Source: Sthenelais limicola
Taxonomy: Eukaryota; Annelida; Polychaeta; Phyllodocida; Sigalionidae
Direction: 5' to 3'
Assembly (NCBI GenBank): GCA_942159475.1
Contig: OW804096.1
Location: 110,086,194 to 110,150,193, forward strand
Length of the DNA stretch: 64,000 nt
Shown here piece by piece: positions 1 through 11,920 of the stretch; position 1 is the stretch's first letter; each line of letters starts with the position of its first letter. The notes under the pieces were generated by a model. That model did not search any database. It was not told where the DNA came from and was given only the letters and a program-made list of their open reading frames with translations. Both the position numbers and the translations under genes were made by a program.

Positions 1-1752
1 CTACTAGGCCTACATCTTAGTAGTCCGTCTCCTATTATACATCTTCGTATACTACTACCCGTCAACCACTATAGGCTACGGGCGTAGTATATGGAAAGCA
101 ACATTCTCAGACGGCTCAAGGTTCAACACTGGTGTGTACTTACTTGACCTACTTCTCCTTTATTGAAACTGCCTTTCATTGGTGGGCACAGATATGTATC
201 AACTAACCTAATAAGTAATATAGAAATTATGGTCAGTAGTGTTCGAACATGGATAAGTGATGTTAGGCCTATAACTAACTAAGTGATGTATATATGCCTA
301 TAACTAACGGTTATGGTAACGTCTGGGAGAACTGGATCTGACCTAGATGACTGTATAGGCCTACCTGTTTGTCTATATTGTCCATTTTATTTTGCTTTAT
401 GTACTGTGTGAGTTGGATAAATAAAGTAGTATCTTATCTTATCTTATGTTATACCCACTCCATCTGGTCTATGCCTACTTAGGCCTATATTGGTCCATAT
501 AGCCTATGTTGAGATATACCGTATAAAATAGCTTGCCCAGTCATTGTTTTGCGATTATGGCATGATGGCATAGCCACCGTGATCTGTAAATTGCATGATT
601 GGCGAAATGAAAAAGATAATGAGAATATCCGGCCGCATTAAGACAATCTAGCCGACATATTCTATGATCAAGGTCTATCAGCAATTGTTACCGCGTCCTA
701 TCCAGTGGATTCATGACGGGGTCGGCAAGGTCTGGCCATGTTCAGGTTGTACAATCAGTGTCCTCTACCTAGATAATCACGTGTCGCCACGTGATCAGAA
801 CGTAATCCATCTCCATGGCGACGTCAACAACTAATTCATGACAAGGGACTTGGGAGTCCTGCACCATGGTCCCCTTCGTTGCTTCTAATTGTATATGACA
901 AATTTGATAAGGCATTCAAATGACGGATGATGGTTCACACCAACGGCCTCCTGGTGGAATATTCTCGAAAATGATAGGAGCCCGGATGCAGCAATCAGAG
1001 CGATAAATGAATCGATCTGTCATTTCTCCACTGAGGATAGCAGCAAATAATTATGACAAATACATTTGTTTAAAACCCCCGAAAAATATCTTCAGATTTT
1101 AATCAGTAGGCTATTATTTATGTATAGGCCTACGACTAACGGGAAGACGTATAATGTCTCAGAACAACCGAAAAAGTAGGCTAAATCGGCTAATCCTAGC
1201 GTCAAGGAAGTTTTATAGCTAAATAGTTCAACAACCATTCCTGATAGGATGCCAATCTCGGAGTAACGTTAGGCCTACTTTTAACCCTTCAGCATGGTGA
1301 ATCATTGATTGCACGCGTATTGAAAGGGAGTTTAAGCCTATTAAATTAAAAGCAAGATGTCTGTATTTATCCCCTTTTGACTACAAACACTCCTGCGCAG
1401 GCCTAAGTTAGGTCTACGTCTAGTATATTCCTAAGGTATAGAATCACAGAATAGCAAAGGTACTCATTTAAAATTAGTACATATTAGATCTAACGTGGAC
1501 TAATATGGAACCAATGTCTGTCGTGTCGGACCCCATTTTAATCACCAGTATGTAACGTTACATAGGCCTATGTATCGTCTCATGTAGGCCTACCGAGGGC
1601 GTGTGTTCGTATGTATAGAGATTTGAATATTATGTTAAGGAAAATGCAACCCAGTTCTTTTTCCAAGGCGGTTTTTAAAACATCACAGTGACTGACTGAC
1701 TACCGATCAACTCATAAGGTATTATAGTAAGGATGCACTGTGGTTTTCTTAC
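1..1752. other. gene-free stretch rich in AGGCCTA
   Basis: I find no convincing coding region here: every frame is broken by frequent stops. The word AGGCCTA, or TAGGCCTAC, recurs many times (for example near 6, 355, 480, 1126, 1270 and 1562), a compositional habit seen elsewhere in the window. A short retroposon-like 3' tail lies at about 404-452. Nothing else is assignable. Confidence 0.5.
404..452 (+). repeat. retroposon-like 3' tail with AATAAA and (TCTTA)n
   Basis: The sequence GTGAGTTGGATAAATAAAGT is followed by several copies of TCTTA. A very similar tail occurs at about 34400-34446, inside an intron of the Harbinger MADF gene. A shared short 3' end with a poly(A) signal and a simple-repeat tail is typical of a SINE or of a CR1/L2-like LINE end. 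No body of the element can be recognised upstream, so the class is not fixed. Confidence 0.45.
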
Positions 1753-1899
1753 TTTTATTCCATGATTTCATGCAAAAAAAATTCTATATTTTACCTGTTT
1801 TCGATACTGGGGTAATACAGCTCATTTATACGTCATGTGCAGTGACCGTAGCGTATATATCCGATATACGCCACTCTCACGGCCAAATCATGGAATAAA
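1753..1899. mobile_element. short TIR element (MITE), TTTTATTCCATGATT family, copy A
   Basis: The left end TTTTATTCCATGATT is mirrored at the right end (AAATCATGGAATAAA), giving terminal inverted repeats of about 15 bp around 147 bp of non-coding DNA. The reverse complement of the right end also matches the left end of a second element at 18950-19133 (ATTCCATGATTTGGCCGTGA), so these are two members of one family in opposite orientation. The superfamily is not determined. Confidence 0.55.
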
Positions 1900-2792
1900 T
1901 GTATATACATCAAACCGTTGTCATAAAAGAACTAATTCAAATTGGCACTTGTCTCTGATAATAAAAGGCCTATAATTCAATTGCGTTTCCCTTTAGATAA
2001 ATAATAATAAGACAACTCAAGGGTGCAGTTAGAAGGTGCGACCATTGAGGCCGCCTTTATTAAATTTTTTAATTTTGATTTTTTTTGTGACCTATCATTG
2101 CGGTCATTACGGTACATGGTCATCTGCAGAGTGGTCTCAAACCAACAGGACTTACAGGTGGCTGCCTTGGCAACCCCGCCACCGAAATCAGGTGTCACTA
2201 CATACACGCTTAGAAATATCCCTAGAAATAGGACGAAATAGCGTAGTGCATTGCATGCATTTCGTAATATTAATTCTACGCAGTATGAGGTATTGGGATT
2301 ACGGAATGCGGGGATTATGAAATCACTCAAGCGTGCCCAAATGGTAAGGCTTGCCTAGCTAGCCATTGTCTCAAGTAGCACAATCCATACAGGCTTTCTC
2401 TATATAGCTATATATAACTAGGTGCTAATATGAATCCATATTTCCTTGTAGCATTGTTGCATGAAATAGAGGTGTCTGGTGAGGAAGTATATCCTACCAG
2501 AAATCAAATCGCATTATTTTATTATTCTATATTCCATGATTGATATATATCTAGATTGCAATATCTCTCGGTGGACAATTAGTAATAAAGTAACTAAATA
2601 AACTCTATACGATAACCTTCAAAACGCGAGGATATATTCAATGCAATGAGATTTGGTACACATATTTGTATGACTAGCAGCCATAACCGCCCCCCCCCCA
2701 CAAAAGTAGGAACAAGGCAACAAAGAGATCTTATGAATAAATCACTTTAAAAATATCATTTTTGCGGCCTGTAACACATTACATAGAAATAG

Positions 2793-2815
2793 ATAGATAG
2801 ATAGATCAATCTTTC
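2793..2815. repeat. (ATAG)n microsatellite
   Basis: A short run of tandem ATAG units is visible. It has no other feature of note. Confidence 0.7.
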
Positions 2816-2949
2816 ATTCATCAAAAAGAAACAGTTTACATTGATGAATAGGTCGACAGACTTCTTGGAACCTATTTGGAATATTCCCAGATCTTCCAGC
2901 CACTCTTTTTGATTTTTTACTGAGAAGGGCCAGCACATCATAATACATA

Positions 2950-2982
2950 AAGGGTGGTCTCCACTGGCTGCGGTAAGCTCTT
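2950..2982. mobile_element. truncated terminus of the TA-flanked palindromic MITE
   Basis: AAGGGTGGTCTCCACTGGCT followed by GCGGTAAGCTC matches the left terminus of the complete MITE at 13901-14101 and, like it, is preceded by TA. No matching right end is seen downstream, so only one terminus survives. Confidence 0.55.
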
Positions 2983-3279
2983 CTCTAAACCCAACGCCCA
3001 TGGCTCTATTACTTCCCTCTCAGCGGCTTGCTCTAGGAAGGTGGCCCACATCTCTAGCTTGATAGATTCTAGGTGCGAGTTTCAGGGTGTGGTCCATATC
3101 CCTTTAGCCATCTATGGGTAGATCATGTATCTCATTCTGGAAAGACAAATCTGTATTAGTGGGTTGAAAAGATGAATCTTTGTAACATAGAAATCGTCAA
3201 TAGTACGGTACAAACAAATATGAAGTCTCTCTCACAGTAAGAGGTTATCTTCGACCTTGTCTTTTACCTTTTGCTTACT

Positions 3280-3407
3280 TGTTATCCTATGTATATAATC
3301 ATTCTTTAACCCAAGCTGGGTTCCGCCGGAATATCGTACTCCTGTTGGAGGTGATGAACCCAGTGAAAATAAAATCTTTAAAAAAAATAATAAAAAAAAA
3401 AAAAAAA
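3280..3407 (+). repeat. poly(A)-tailed retroposon 3' end
   Basis: A segment ending GTGAAAATAAAATC runs into a long A-rich tail at about 3378-3407, with AATAAA just upstream. This is the usual mark of a reverse-transcribed insertion (SINE, LINE 3' end or processed transcript). The body contains a short imperfect hairpin around GGGTTCCGCCGG, but no tRNA-like box or coding motif that I recognise. Confidence 0.4.
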
Positions 3408-3409
3408 AT

Positions 3410-4204
3410 TTTGTTCAAGTTCTCTTTTATTATCTCTCTTATTCTCTCGTTATCTAGAGTATGAGTTTTTATGATAGAATAATATATGATATGTCAAATA
3501 AAAGAACAGATTCAGGGCTATCTGTATTTGAAACTGCCACATGCACAATTATAAGCATTCATTTTCATATTGAGAGCTGTTTCCATGGTAACCGCATATG
3601 AAATGTCATGAAAATTGTGACTTTAAACTGTTTCCATGGCAATTTCTCTCAGGTGAATGATACTGCAGCATTGGGAACCTTGTTGAACATACAAAATTAA
3701 ATTTGCCAATTTTTGGCATATATGTCAACTTTGTACTATCATAATGGTAGAAATGTCAGAGTGAAGAATCAAAAGCCGAAATGTCCCCTTTGCTGTGTTA
3801 TATCACAAACTATATTTTCTGAATCGCACATATTTCACATTTGTATAAACCAGTGTACATATTTTAGGATAAAGTTAGACCAAATTTATACATATATGAC
3901 CATGAAATAAAGCTCTTGAACGATTTCAATGTGTATGGTCAAATGCTATGAATGACAAGAACTGTATTTTAATTTGATTCCTTACTTAGAAATACAATAT
4001 ATGGAGTCAAACTATTTTAAAATTTTGATTAATTCTCTTCTTTTTATTAAAGTTTGATATACATATGCAGGCACCACGCCACGTCTTTTATTCTTGAAAA
4101 AAATACCAAGAAAGTCCTAGGGTACAGTCAAAATATGACTATGTATCGGAAAATATTCCATTTTAAGGTTCTAAATTTAAATTGTATGATACAAAAATCC
4201 TAAT
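3410..4204. other. no gene seen
   Basis: AT-rich sequence with only short chance reading frames. GTTTCCATGGYAA occurs twice (near 3579 and 3629). No family or RNA gene is recognised. Confidence 0.5.
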
Positions 4205-4771
4205 ATTCGGTATAATCGAAAATTTATTGGACAAGATTCGTCCACTTAAGCATGATGCCGTAGGCAGAGTGCTTATGTGGACGAATCAAGTCCAATAAAT
4301 TTTCGATTATTGCCGGCGAGTTCCATTCTATATTTATTATATGTGCATAAAATTTGATCATATGTCATCAGATATCACTGAAAAAATATCAAAGAAGTCT
4401 CAGAGAGCCCCGCTGCCCAGCTGACAGCCCCCGCAGTAGGCAGTATTTAGGCCTACTGATATTGTTGAATTAAAACGTTCATATCGCGACCATTTCTTGA
4501 GCTACATTAATAAAACTTATATCATTCGATAGAGAATGCTAATAATTTAATGCTCTATTTAATGCTGTGGGATTTATTATGTATTTCTATAATCATAGTA
4601 CTAGAATCACGGGTGGATTACCGATCCCGGGGATTTGTTTACATGCTTCACAGAGAGCCAAAGCTCCGTGAAGCATATCAACAGAGCTATTTTTAGACAA
4701 CTACATTTTAATAGTACGCGTACCATATGAATATTTTTATAGCACCTCTCATATAGCATGCGCATATAATC
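4205..4771. mobile_element. hairpin-bearing interspersed repeat, copy 1
   Basis: The copy opens with a long imperfect palindrome (about 4205-4316) whose arms pair around a loop containing GATGCCGTAGGCAGA. About 450 bp of non-coding sequence follows, including a second small hairpin near 4643-4675 (GCTTCAC...GTGAAGC), and the copy ends near CATGCGCATATAAT. The same order of landmarks is found at 19795-20384 and, with a large internal deletion, at 60640-60807. It has no coding capacity and no clean outer TIRs, and two copies are bounded by AT/AG-rich simple repeat. A non-autonomous DNA element (Helentron-like or another class) is possible but unproven. Confidence 0.65.
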
Positions 4772-4779
4772 AATCTTAT

Positions 4780-7200
4780 AAGGTGCTCTGACTACTAAAC
4801 TCTTCTTTCCTTACTATTACGGTATACACTCTGCACTCACTTAAATTTGTATAAGTTAGTACATCTGTCCCTGTTATTGGAAGAATCTCCACATACATGT
4901 TTCTTATATAGATGTAAAGTGTATTATCTTCCCTAGTTTTGAGAATATAGCTTCCCATATCACTGCGAAAAATCTCCACATGTCCGTAAACAAATGAAAA
5001 TAGATCTATGCGACAATCAACATCTCTCTGTGACAGTCCTCTATTGGCTACATCACATTGGAGAGTAGTCATTATGGTAGTTATACATCTACCTGTCACT
5101 CAATCACTCACTGGGCTTTACTCAAGCTATCATAAGCAGTGGACTAAAAGGTGTATTTGGCAAAAGTTGATCAAACCTGTCATGACTATGTGTGCCTATA
5201 TCCCGCCTACGTGGCAGACATTCCCGCAACCCGACAGCGTAAGGACTCCGCATATCGGATAGTTTCTCAATAGCCTATCAATCAGCACAAACCTATTCAC
5301 TCAGTGGGGGAAATTCGAAATCAGAAGCCCATCTCTGACTATGTCTTGATAAAGTCTATAGCTTTGAGCGAGGAAGAGGAAGTTGGAGAAAAGGGCAGAG
5401 ATAGGTGCGTTTAAGCAGAGCTATACCTGGGACAGCTTTGGGAGTAGTTTCTCAGTTGATAGATCTACTAATGTATTCCCCAACGGTGCGCTAGAGTCCT
5501 AATCCTCCACTGGAATGTCGATCTAACGTGAACCCCAAACAATGCGGTGTTTGACAATGATAAATGGTGGCCAAGATGCGACACCAACGATAAAGGGAAA
5601 TGGATGCGGCTAGGTACCGGCGCCCGGCCTCCATTCCTATCAGCAACCAGACAGGGCATGGAATACCCCTACCTCTGGTAACAATAGACTGGGGATATAC
5701 CGCCTGGGCGGCTCAGAATTCCCCGTGAAGCCCTGGTAAATCTAAGTGATCTCAGTCTTCTGTATAAACTCTTATCGTCTTTTAATAGTTATTACACTTT
5801 GCTATACGTAATGCGCCATATCAACAAAGGCAAATACTTGAATAAACCATCGAGGGAAGCAGCGTCCGAATTGATTCAAGCTACTCCATCATACTTGTTT
5901 GCTAAAAACAACTGCGCCTCGACAAAATATTACGATTATTTTGGTTTTCATATGAATTTGGTAAGGAGAACGAGAAGCGAGTCTATAAGACAATGCCCAT
6001 TTGGTTTAGCGGGGCGATCAAAATCTATGCAAGGAAGCGGTTTTCGAGTCTTCACGATAGCTTTAGTTAAATGTCCGGATAGATCAAACAATACGCTTGC
6101 AACACTCAAGGCTGGAAACAAAAACTGTCTGCTAAAAGGAAAGGTAGAATGGCATTTTAAGAGGTACTTAGGCGTCGTCTCTTGTGTCTATTGATTTCAT
6201 ATAAAATGTGATGAAATGCTAATATAGTCATTCACCACCGTATGTAAGTAAAAGGATATCGAGATACTTCAAGATCAATATTTCCAAGCGATCCTGGAAA
6301 CCACTAATGTCAAGGTGAACCAAATTCACCCGCCTCCATATGTATACATGTACAAGTTTGTATTTTACATTACTATTTTTCTTATGCAAATATAGGTATA
6401 GTGACTGAATTTATATATTAATTTGTACTGGTGAAATATATTATACAAGCTCCTGTCATATGCAAACTCAAACCTACATTCAGCCAGCTCTATAACCATT
6501 CCAACTCCAGTGGTGCTGACGCGTCTTTCAAATTCCTCTTCAAACACCAACTCTGTAATCACTTTTGACATGTGGTCCTTGCAGAATCGATATTTTTAAG
6601 GCTTTGCGGGAGGAAATTTCACCTTCTAGCGCTTATCCGGAGGTCTAATGGAGTCAACGTGTCTGCAAAGTCAGGAGATAATTTTCAACCCAATTTTTAA
6701 ATTCCCGAGTCAATTTCTATCCCATTAAATGGGGATGGCTTGTGGTCAAGGTCTCACGGTTTTAAAATTGGACATATTTTCAACTTGGAATTGAAACATT
6801 TTTATTTTCAACTTGAAAGAATTACCTATAATCTGTGATTGTTCGCATTATGTGTTGGAAGTTTTACATGCACCATAAGCCTATGTATACGCGGGCCTTA
6901 CTTTCCAAAAGGTGCTACTTTTACCTGTCAATGTATGCATCTTTTAGACCTTTTGCATTCTCGATACAAATTTCCTGATGTAAAGTGATCTAAAGTAATG
7001 TAAGTGATAAGAACAATCAGAAGAATAAAATTCTATAGGTAAATTATGCTACTACCCCTGAAATTCTAATTCTCAAACGGCAACAGGGCCAGCTATAGTA
7101 GCCGAGTGCAACGATAGAATGCAATTATATTGTTATCAACATCCTGATTTTATCTCTGTTGGTCTTATCTTTATTCTGCAAGTAAGCTGACAGGACATAT
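4780..7200. other. no gene seen
   Basis: Several short open frames are present, the longest about 131 codons at 5799-6194 on the plus strand. None shows a recognisable domain, splice structure or coding-like composition. The only repeat noted is a short word at 6885-6922 that recurs at 16389-16427. Confidence 0.45.
6885..6922. repeat. short dispersed repeat shared with 16389-16427
   Basis: Both sites carry GTATRCGCGG followed by CTTACTTTCCAAAAGGTGCT, with only a few differences over about 38 bp. It is probably the surviving core of a dispersed element. The flanks do not align by eye. Confidence 0.5.
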
Positions 7201-7204
7201 GTTA

Positions 7205-8996
7205 TTATTATTATAATACTTTTATTCAAAGAAAGATTATACAGTTACATCAGTAAGGAGTTAGATTCGAAAGGGTTATACCCTCTGCCCACTCGCAGTT
7301 TTTCCTGATTGACCACAGAATTGTCACTCCAGTATTAAATCAATACAGTCAATTGATAAAAATACATAAAATTAACAGTGCAGTTACAATATACCAGTAC
7401 ATTTGTCAAAAGATGTCTCAATTTCAATATCTACACAATAAAAGATGTATCAATCTCTATACAATGATATGTACCTTTGCTTGTAGTTAGGGTTTGAGTT
7501 TGAGTTACAGCACTCCATTACATTCTTCGAATCGGTTCATCAAAAAATCTACACAATATTTTAGATCCTTAATGGGATATTAGGAAGAAAATATGTTTTT
7601 AATCTATATACTAATTATTTCCTTGGTTATGATACCTAAAGTTTATTCATATGAACTTTTTTATTTCTTGCTTTTGTGATGGCCATACAATATGTGCCAG
7701 TCTTCAGTGTCAATAATACTAGTGAAATTTCACTTTCAATGACAATTACCTCAATAAGTTTGTCCGTACTGGACAATAAACTGCAAATTAGAGATCAAGA
7801 AACAGAGAAATACATTTTAAATCAATCCCCTTCTTCTCCCCCCTATCTATATTCTCAGCCACTGATATTCCAATACAGTGCCCAAGAATATAAGTTGCAA
7901 CATTCTACATAATCGATATATCGATCTTCTTTTTTTCCTGGTTTTACATTCCAGTTTACAGAAATTATCCCCCCTTTATGCATTTTTTTATTTCCCAAAG
8001 ATGACATTTTCAAGTAACAATTCTTGATGATACAGTATCTGGGGACCTTAAGTAGGTATCGTATTCGCTATTGTATCTATGTTTCAGATATCCTCTAAAT
8101 TCTTTTCTCGAAGGGATGTTTTGGATATCATCCTCTAAATTATTCCATAAATTTGGCAATGTATACAGATATGATTTTCTAAATATTTCGTTTCGTGGGT
8201 GCGGAACAACAAGTTTTTTACCTTTTGTCAACCTTCTTAAGCATATTTTTCTATTATCAACATTCTTTTCATTTCTGGAGTAAATGAATGCCCTCTCCAA
8301 AGCATGTTTTTCCCGTCTCGTTTGGAGACTTGGGATACTTAGTTCAGAGTGTATATCCTGAGTGCTAGAGAGCTTAGGTAAATGCAAAACAATTTTCAGT
8401 GCGGAATTTTGAAGAGTTTGTAGCTTTTTTAAATGATTTTGTGCTACCGAACTGTAAAATATATCCCCATAATCAATTATGGGTAGGATCATTGTTTTAT
8501 AAATAGTCAGCAGTGTTTCCTTACTGCAAATTCTGTAAAGTTTGGAGAGGGCCTTTATTTTGGCTCTTACGGTGTTCACCTTTTTTACCATAAATCTATT
8601 GAAATTGAGTTGTCTGTCTATCTCTATACCGAGATATTTGTAGTTGGATACATTTTCGAGTTCTTGTTCATTTATTACATACATTGTGCTGTTTTTTGGA
8701 TCCTCTCTCGACCTAATCGTTAAACTTTTGCATTTCTTTATATTTAAAGAAATTTTGTTGTCCGCGCACCAATTAACTATTCTACTTAAATCATCCTGTA
8801 GTGTGACTATACTGTCACCTTTCAGAGTTCTATCTGCATACAAAACCGTATCGTCCGCAAATAATTGGACGTGGCTATTTTTTACAACATTGTCTAAGTC
8901 ATTGATGTATAAACAGAAAAGAAGCGGTCCCAAAGAGGTCCCTTGTGGAACTCCACATGTAACCGGTTTGAGAGTGGAACAGCATCCATGAAGCAT
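7205..8996 (-). mobile_element. 5'-truncated non-LTR retrotransposon (CR1/L2-like)
   Basis: The minus strand carries the 3' half of ORF2 (8010-8996), then about 800 bp of 3' UTR ending in AATAAAAGTATTATAATAATAATAAC at 7203-7228, i.e. a poly(A)-like signal with an (ATA)n tail. A microsatellite rather than a long poly(A) tail is typical of the CR1/L2/Daphne group. The 5' break lies near 8996, in the middle of the reverse-transcriptase domain, as expected from incomplete target-primed reverse transcription. Related copies in the window lie at 11170-11920, 12390-15095 and 18015-18949. Confidence 0.75.
8010..8996 (-). pseudogene. LINE ORF2 fragment: reverse transcriptase core and C-terminus
   Basis: This is an uninterrupted frame of about 328 codons. 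It begins inside the reverse transcriptase with the block GVPQGTSLGPLLF, continues with the catalytic FADD box (QLFADDTVLYA, about residues 45-55), then the YKYLGIEID block and the thumb/C-terminal region with LQTLQNSALKI, and ends in a natural stop. The family normally has an upstream APE-type endonuclease and the first RT blocks. They are absent, so the fragment cannot act alone and the first Met is not a true start. The lack of stops or frameshifts over nearly 1 kb suggests a fairly recent insertion compared with the other LINE relics here. Confidence 0.85.
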
Positions 8997-9009
8997 GATG
9001 AATGGTTAA

Positions 9010-11165
9010 ATATGAGTCCTCACTTTGCAAGCTGTCCAGTCTTCACAATATTGATACCAAAAAAACATCAAGATCAAAACAGTCAATATAGTCAATTTTA
9101 ACATTGCCGGCACATTCTTAAAGATTTCGAAAAGCTTTGCAATTATCTGCATCAAATTATGAATTCTGGAACATTTTCATTCTATCCAAAGAAATACAAT
9201 ATTAAACCTGGTACACAACAGTGAATGTCAATTGTTTATAGAACAAGATATTAAATTTGTGAATTTACCATCCTTTTCTATAGCAAGATATGTACCTCAC
9301 TGGCTATAAAAAGCCTTCATAACCAAAATAAGGGCTGAGTTAACCACTGTAGAAACGTAGTCCTACTGTTGCCAGTGAGAGTCTTTGACCATTTTCAGGG
9401 TACAAACTGTGTATGAAATATGATGCTAAAATGCCTAAGAACGTTGTCACTACTAATCTTTCTGATGTGAACCACAAAAGAGTATATCAGTTTGCTCCTA
9501 TAGGTCCTCGTCACGAAATTAAATTAGTATTGCCTCCAACAACGCAAAGAAAAACAGCTGTCAGAGTGTATTTTACACGAGGAAGAGGGGCTGCTTGCGA
9601 AGCCAGTGTCAATAATTGAATTTACTACAGGGCCCTCCTCTGTAGCCATGCCAAGAGATACACCTGACACACGGCCCTCGCATTTAGCAATTTCCCCCTC
9701 AAACATTGGAGCAATGGCCACACGACAAGAAGGTCAGCATTCAGCTGATTTCATATATATTTTAACCTTTATTTAAGTTTGTTTCTGGCCCTGTTTCGAT
9801 ACATAAACTATTTTCAAAGATAGATCAAAAGGTATTTTTACCTTCTGACAATTTGGTTTTAAATGGTTGACATTTAAATATGTGTCGTTGGCTGTGGAAC
9901 GTACGTTATGATGCTGTGGAACGTAAGTTATAATTATGTTCACCAAATGTTGTTTCAAATGACTGATTGTAGACAAAGCCTGTGTAAACCAGATACAGAT
10001 TTGGTATGAGAAGGTTGAATATATTCATTGGTATGTGTATAAAGCTAAGAAAAAGAAGTTTATCAAGTAATAGTGTTCATTTTCGTTGAGCCAAACTCAG
10101 ATCAGGCATGTTTTTCTTGTAAAACAAACTTCAAGTTTGATATTTGAGCTTTTGATTCTTGAATATAGGATATTTTTTTGCCTACTTCAAAATTAAAACT
10201 ATTTATAAAGGTATATCATAAGAAAGGTTTTAGCTTCTGACGATTTGGTGTTCAATAATTGAGCTTAAAACATGTGTTGTCTTATGTGTAACATACATTA
10301 TGAGAAGCGGAATGTACGTTATGTTGCACATAGTTTTCCAAATGAGTATTTGTAGTAAAAAGTAACATGTCTTAATAAAGAAATGTATTCAATCTTGTAA
10401 TTCACATTGTCACTTATATTTTTATCGAACTTTATTTGACTGCAAATTGGATAAACTTTTGTTTATGTGAATCAGAACACAATGTTATGACGAGTGGAAC
10501 ATACATTATGAAAACTGCCTATTACCTTGGTGTGACTTGAGGAAAATAAATGACAACAGGGGTGAAATTTTGGTTTGTTATGAGTTTAAGACATATTGGA
10601 GGATATATCTGAGGACATATGATCTATTCCCTCTACCTATTAATTAGCAGAGTTTGAAAAGTTTTTTGTGCAAACGAAAATTGGCTATTTTTATTTATTG
10701 AGTTCACTTTGTCATAACATTTGGAGGGGACACAAATGTCATAGAAAATTCACACCTTCAGCCACTTCAACAATATATATTAGTGTTTCTTTAAACCAAA
10801 GGCTGCATCTCTGCTGATATTAGACATGAAATTGCAAGGACTTTCATTGGGCAATGTTATTTCATAATGTATGTTCCACTAAAAAAAAGATACATTTTTT
10901 GAAGTCTTATAAAAGATGACTTTTTTTAGAGTTTGTGAGTATAATTAACATTTCCGGAAAGTCCATGGCCTATATTTTGAGGATATTGGAAAATCCAAAC
11001 TTTGTCAATTTCCCCTCTCTAACCCCACATTGTACAATTTCGGGGAGGGTGGCCCATATAACAATTCCATCTACTAATCAAAATATGATGCTTAGACTTT
11101 GATATTTTGTTTCCACATGTCAATAGAGCCCTTGTCAACGTTTCATGAGAATTGCCCATGTATGA
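9010..11165. other. no gene seen; contains an old tandem duplication
   Basis: No recognisable coding region. A diverged tandem duplication occupies about 9760-10560. The rest is AT-rich sequence with chance frames only. Confidence 0.45.
9760..10560. repeat. diverged tandem duplication, unit about 390 bp
   Basis: Two blocks align by eye: one around 9830-9990 and one around 10225-10370. They share the order CTTCTGACRATTTGG, a TGTG-rich stretch, two copies of a GGAACGTACGTTATG-like word about 20 bp apart, then CCAAATG and TTGTAG. A third partial unit with TGGAACATACATTATG lies near 10495, and an inverted copy of that word near 10863. The units are too diverged to date by eye, and the function is unknown. 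Confidence 0.5.
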
Positions 11166-11169
11166 GATT

Positions 11170-11920
11170 TTTTTTTTTTTTTAATAAATTTTATTGACTG
11201 AATTCTCACACAGTGATATGTCTCATTCATCATGAAAACAGATTAAACAATATTATCGACACAATATGAGTTACTTTCTTCAGTTTAGCTTTTAACCTTG
11301 ATTAAATTATTATCATCATCGTTCATTTTCTACATTTTTTTTTGCCCAGTAAAACAAATTACATAATCAGTCCGCTAATCATACATTGATAAAAGAACAA
11401 ACAGTACATTTCTTTCAACTTCCCTAAAGTGTATCTTCTTAGAGTACCTTGTTTACGTCTAAAGAGAGCATCATGCTCACACTAGTTATGCTACTTTCCA
11501 TTTTTTGTTCGTAACAGCTTCTCTGTCTTACACTCAGTACTTACAGAATGATTGGTATTTCCGAATGTTTGAGGAAATTTTTCAATGAGGACCATTTCAG
11601 ACCTTTTTGAATCCCATTTAGATTATTCCAAGATCGTGGACCCATGTACATTGGGCTACTTCTTAATTTCGCAGTTTTGGGTTGCGGAATGATCATGTTT
11701 ATCCCTTCTGCTTGCCTAGTTTCCCTCGGCATTTCTTGTATATAATCTTTAATATCCTTCAAATTGTACATTAGTCCAACTAGCTGTATATAACCTCTTT
11801 TTTCTACAGTCTGAAAATTGTACTGACTCCTAACATCAACAATAGGCATAGGCTCATTTGGACTAATCATTCTCAAACCTCTATTAATAACACTTTGCAA
11901 TTTTCTAATTACATTGTTAT
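11170..11920 (-). pseudogene. non-LTR retrotransposon 3' end with poly(A) tail
   Basis: The minus strand reads through an ORF2 C-terminal region (11541-11900 plus a few upstream codons). Its motifs match the other CR1/L2-like fragments in the window: an LQSVINRGLRMI block, then RSSPMYMGPRSWNNL. Next come about 350 bp of 3' UTR, AATAAA, and a run of about 14 A residues at 11171-11184. The reverse-transcriptase core and endonuclease are missing, so this is a strongly 5'-truncated copy. It has a poly(A) tail, unlike the (ATA)n tail of the copy at 7205, so it is probably a different subfamily. Confidence 0.7.

Noticed and set aside
5799..6194. 131-codon open frame as a small host gene
   Set aside because: No domain, no splice context and no repeat relationship. 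Its length is possible by chance in a 64-kb six-frame scan.
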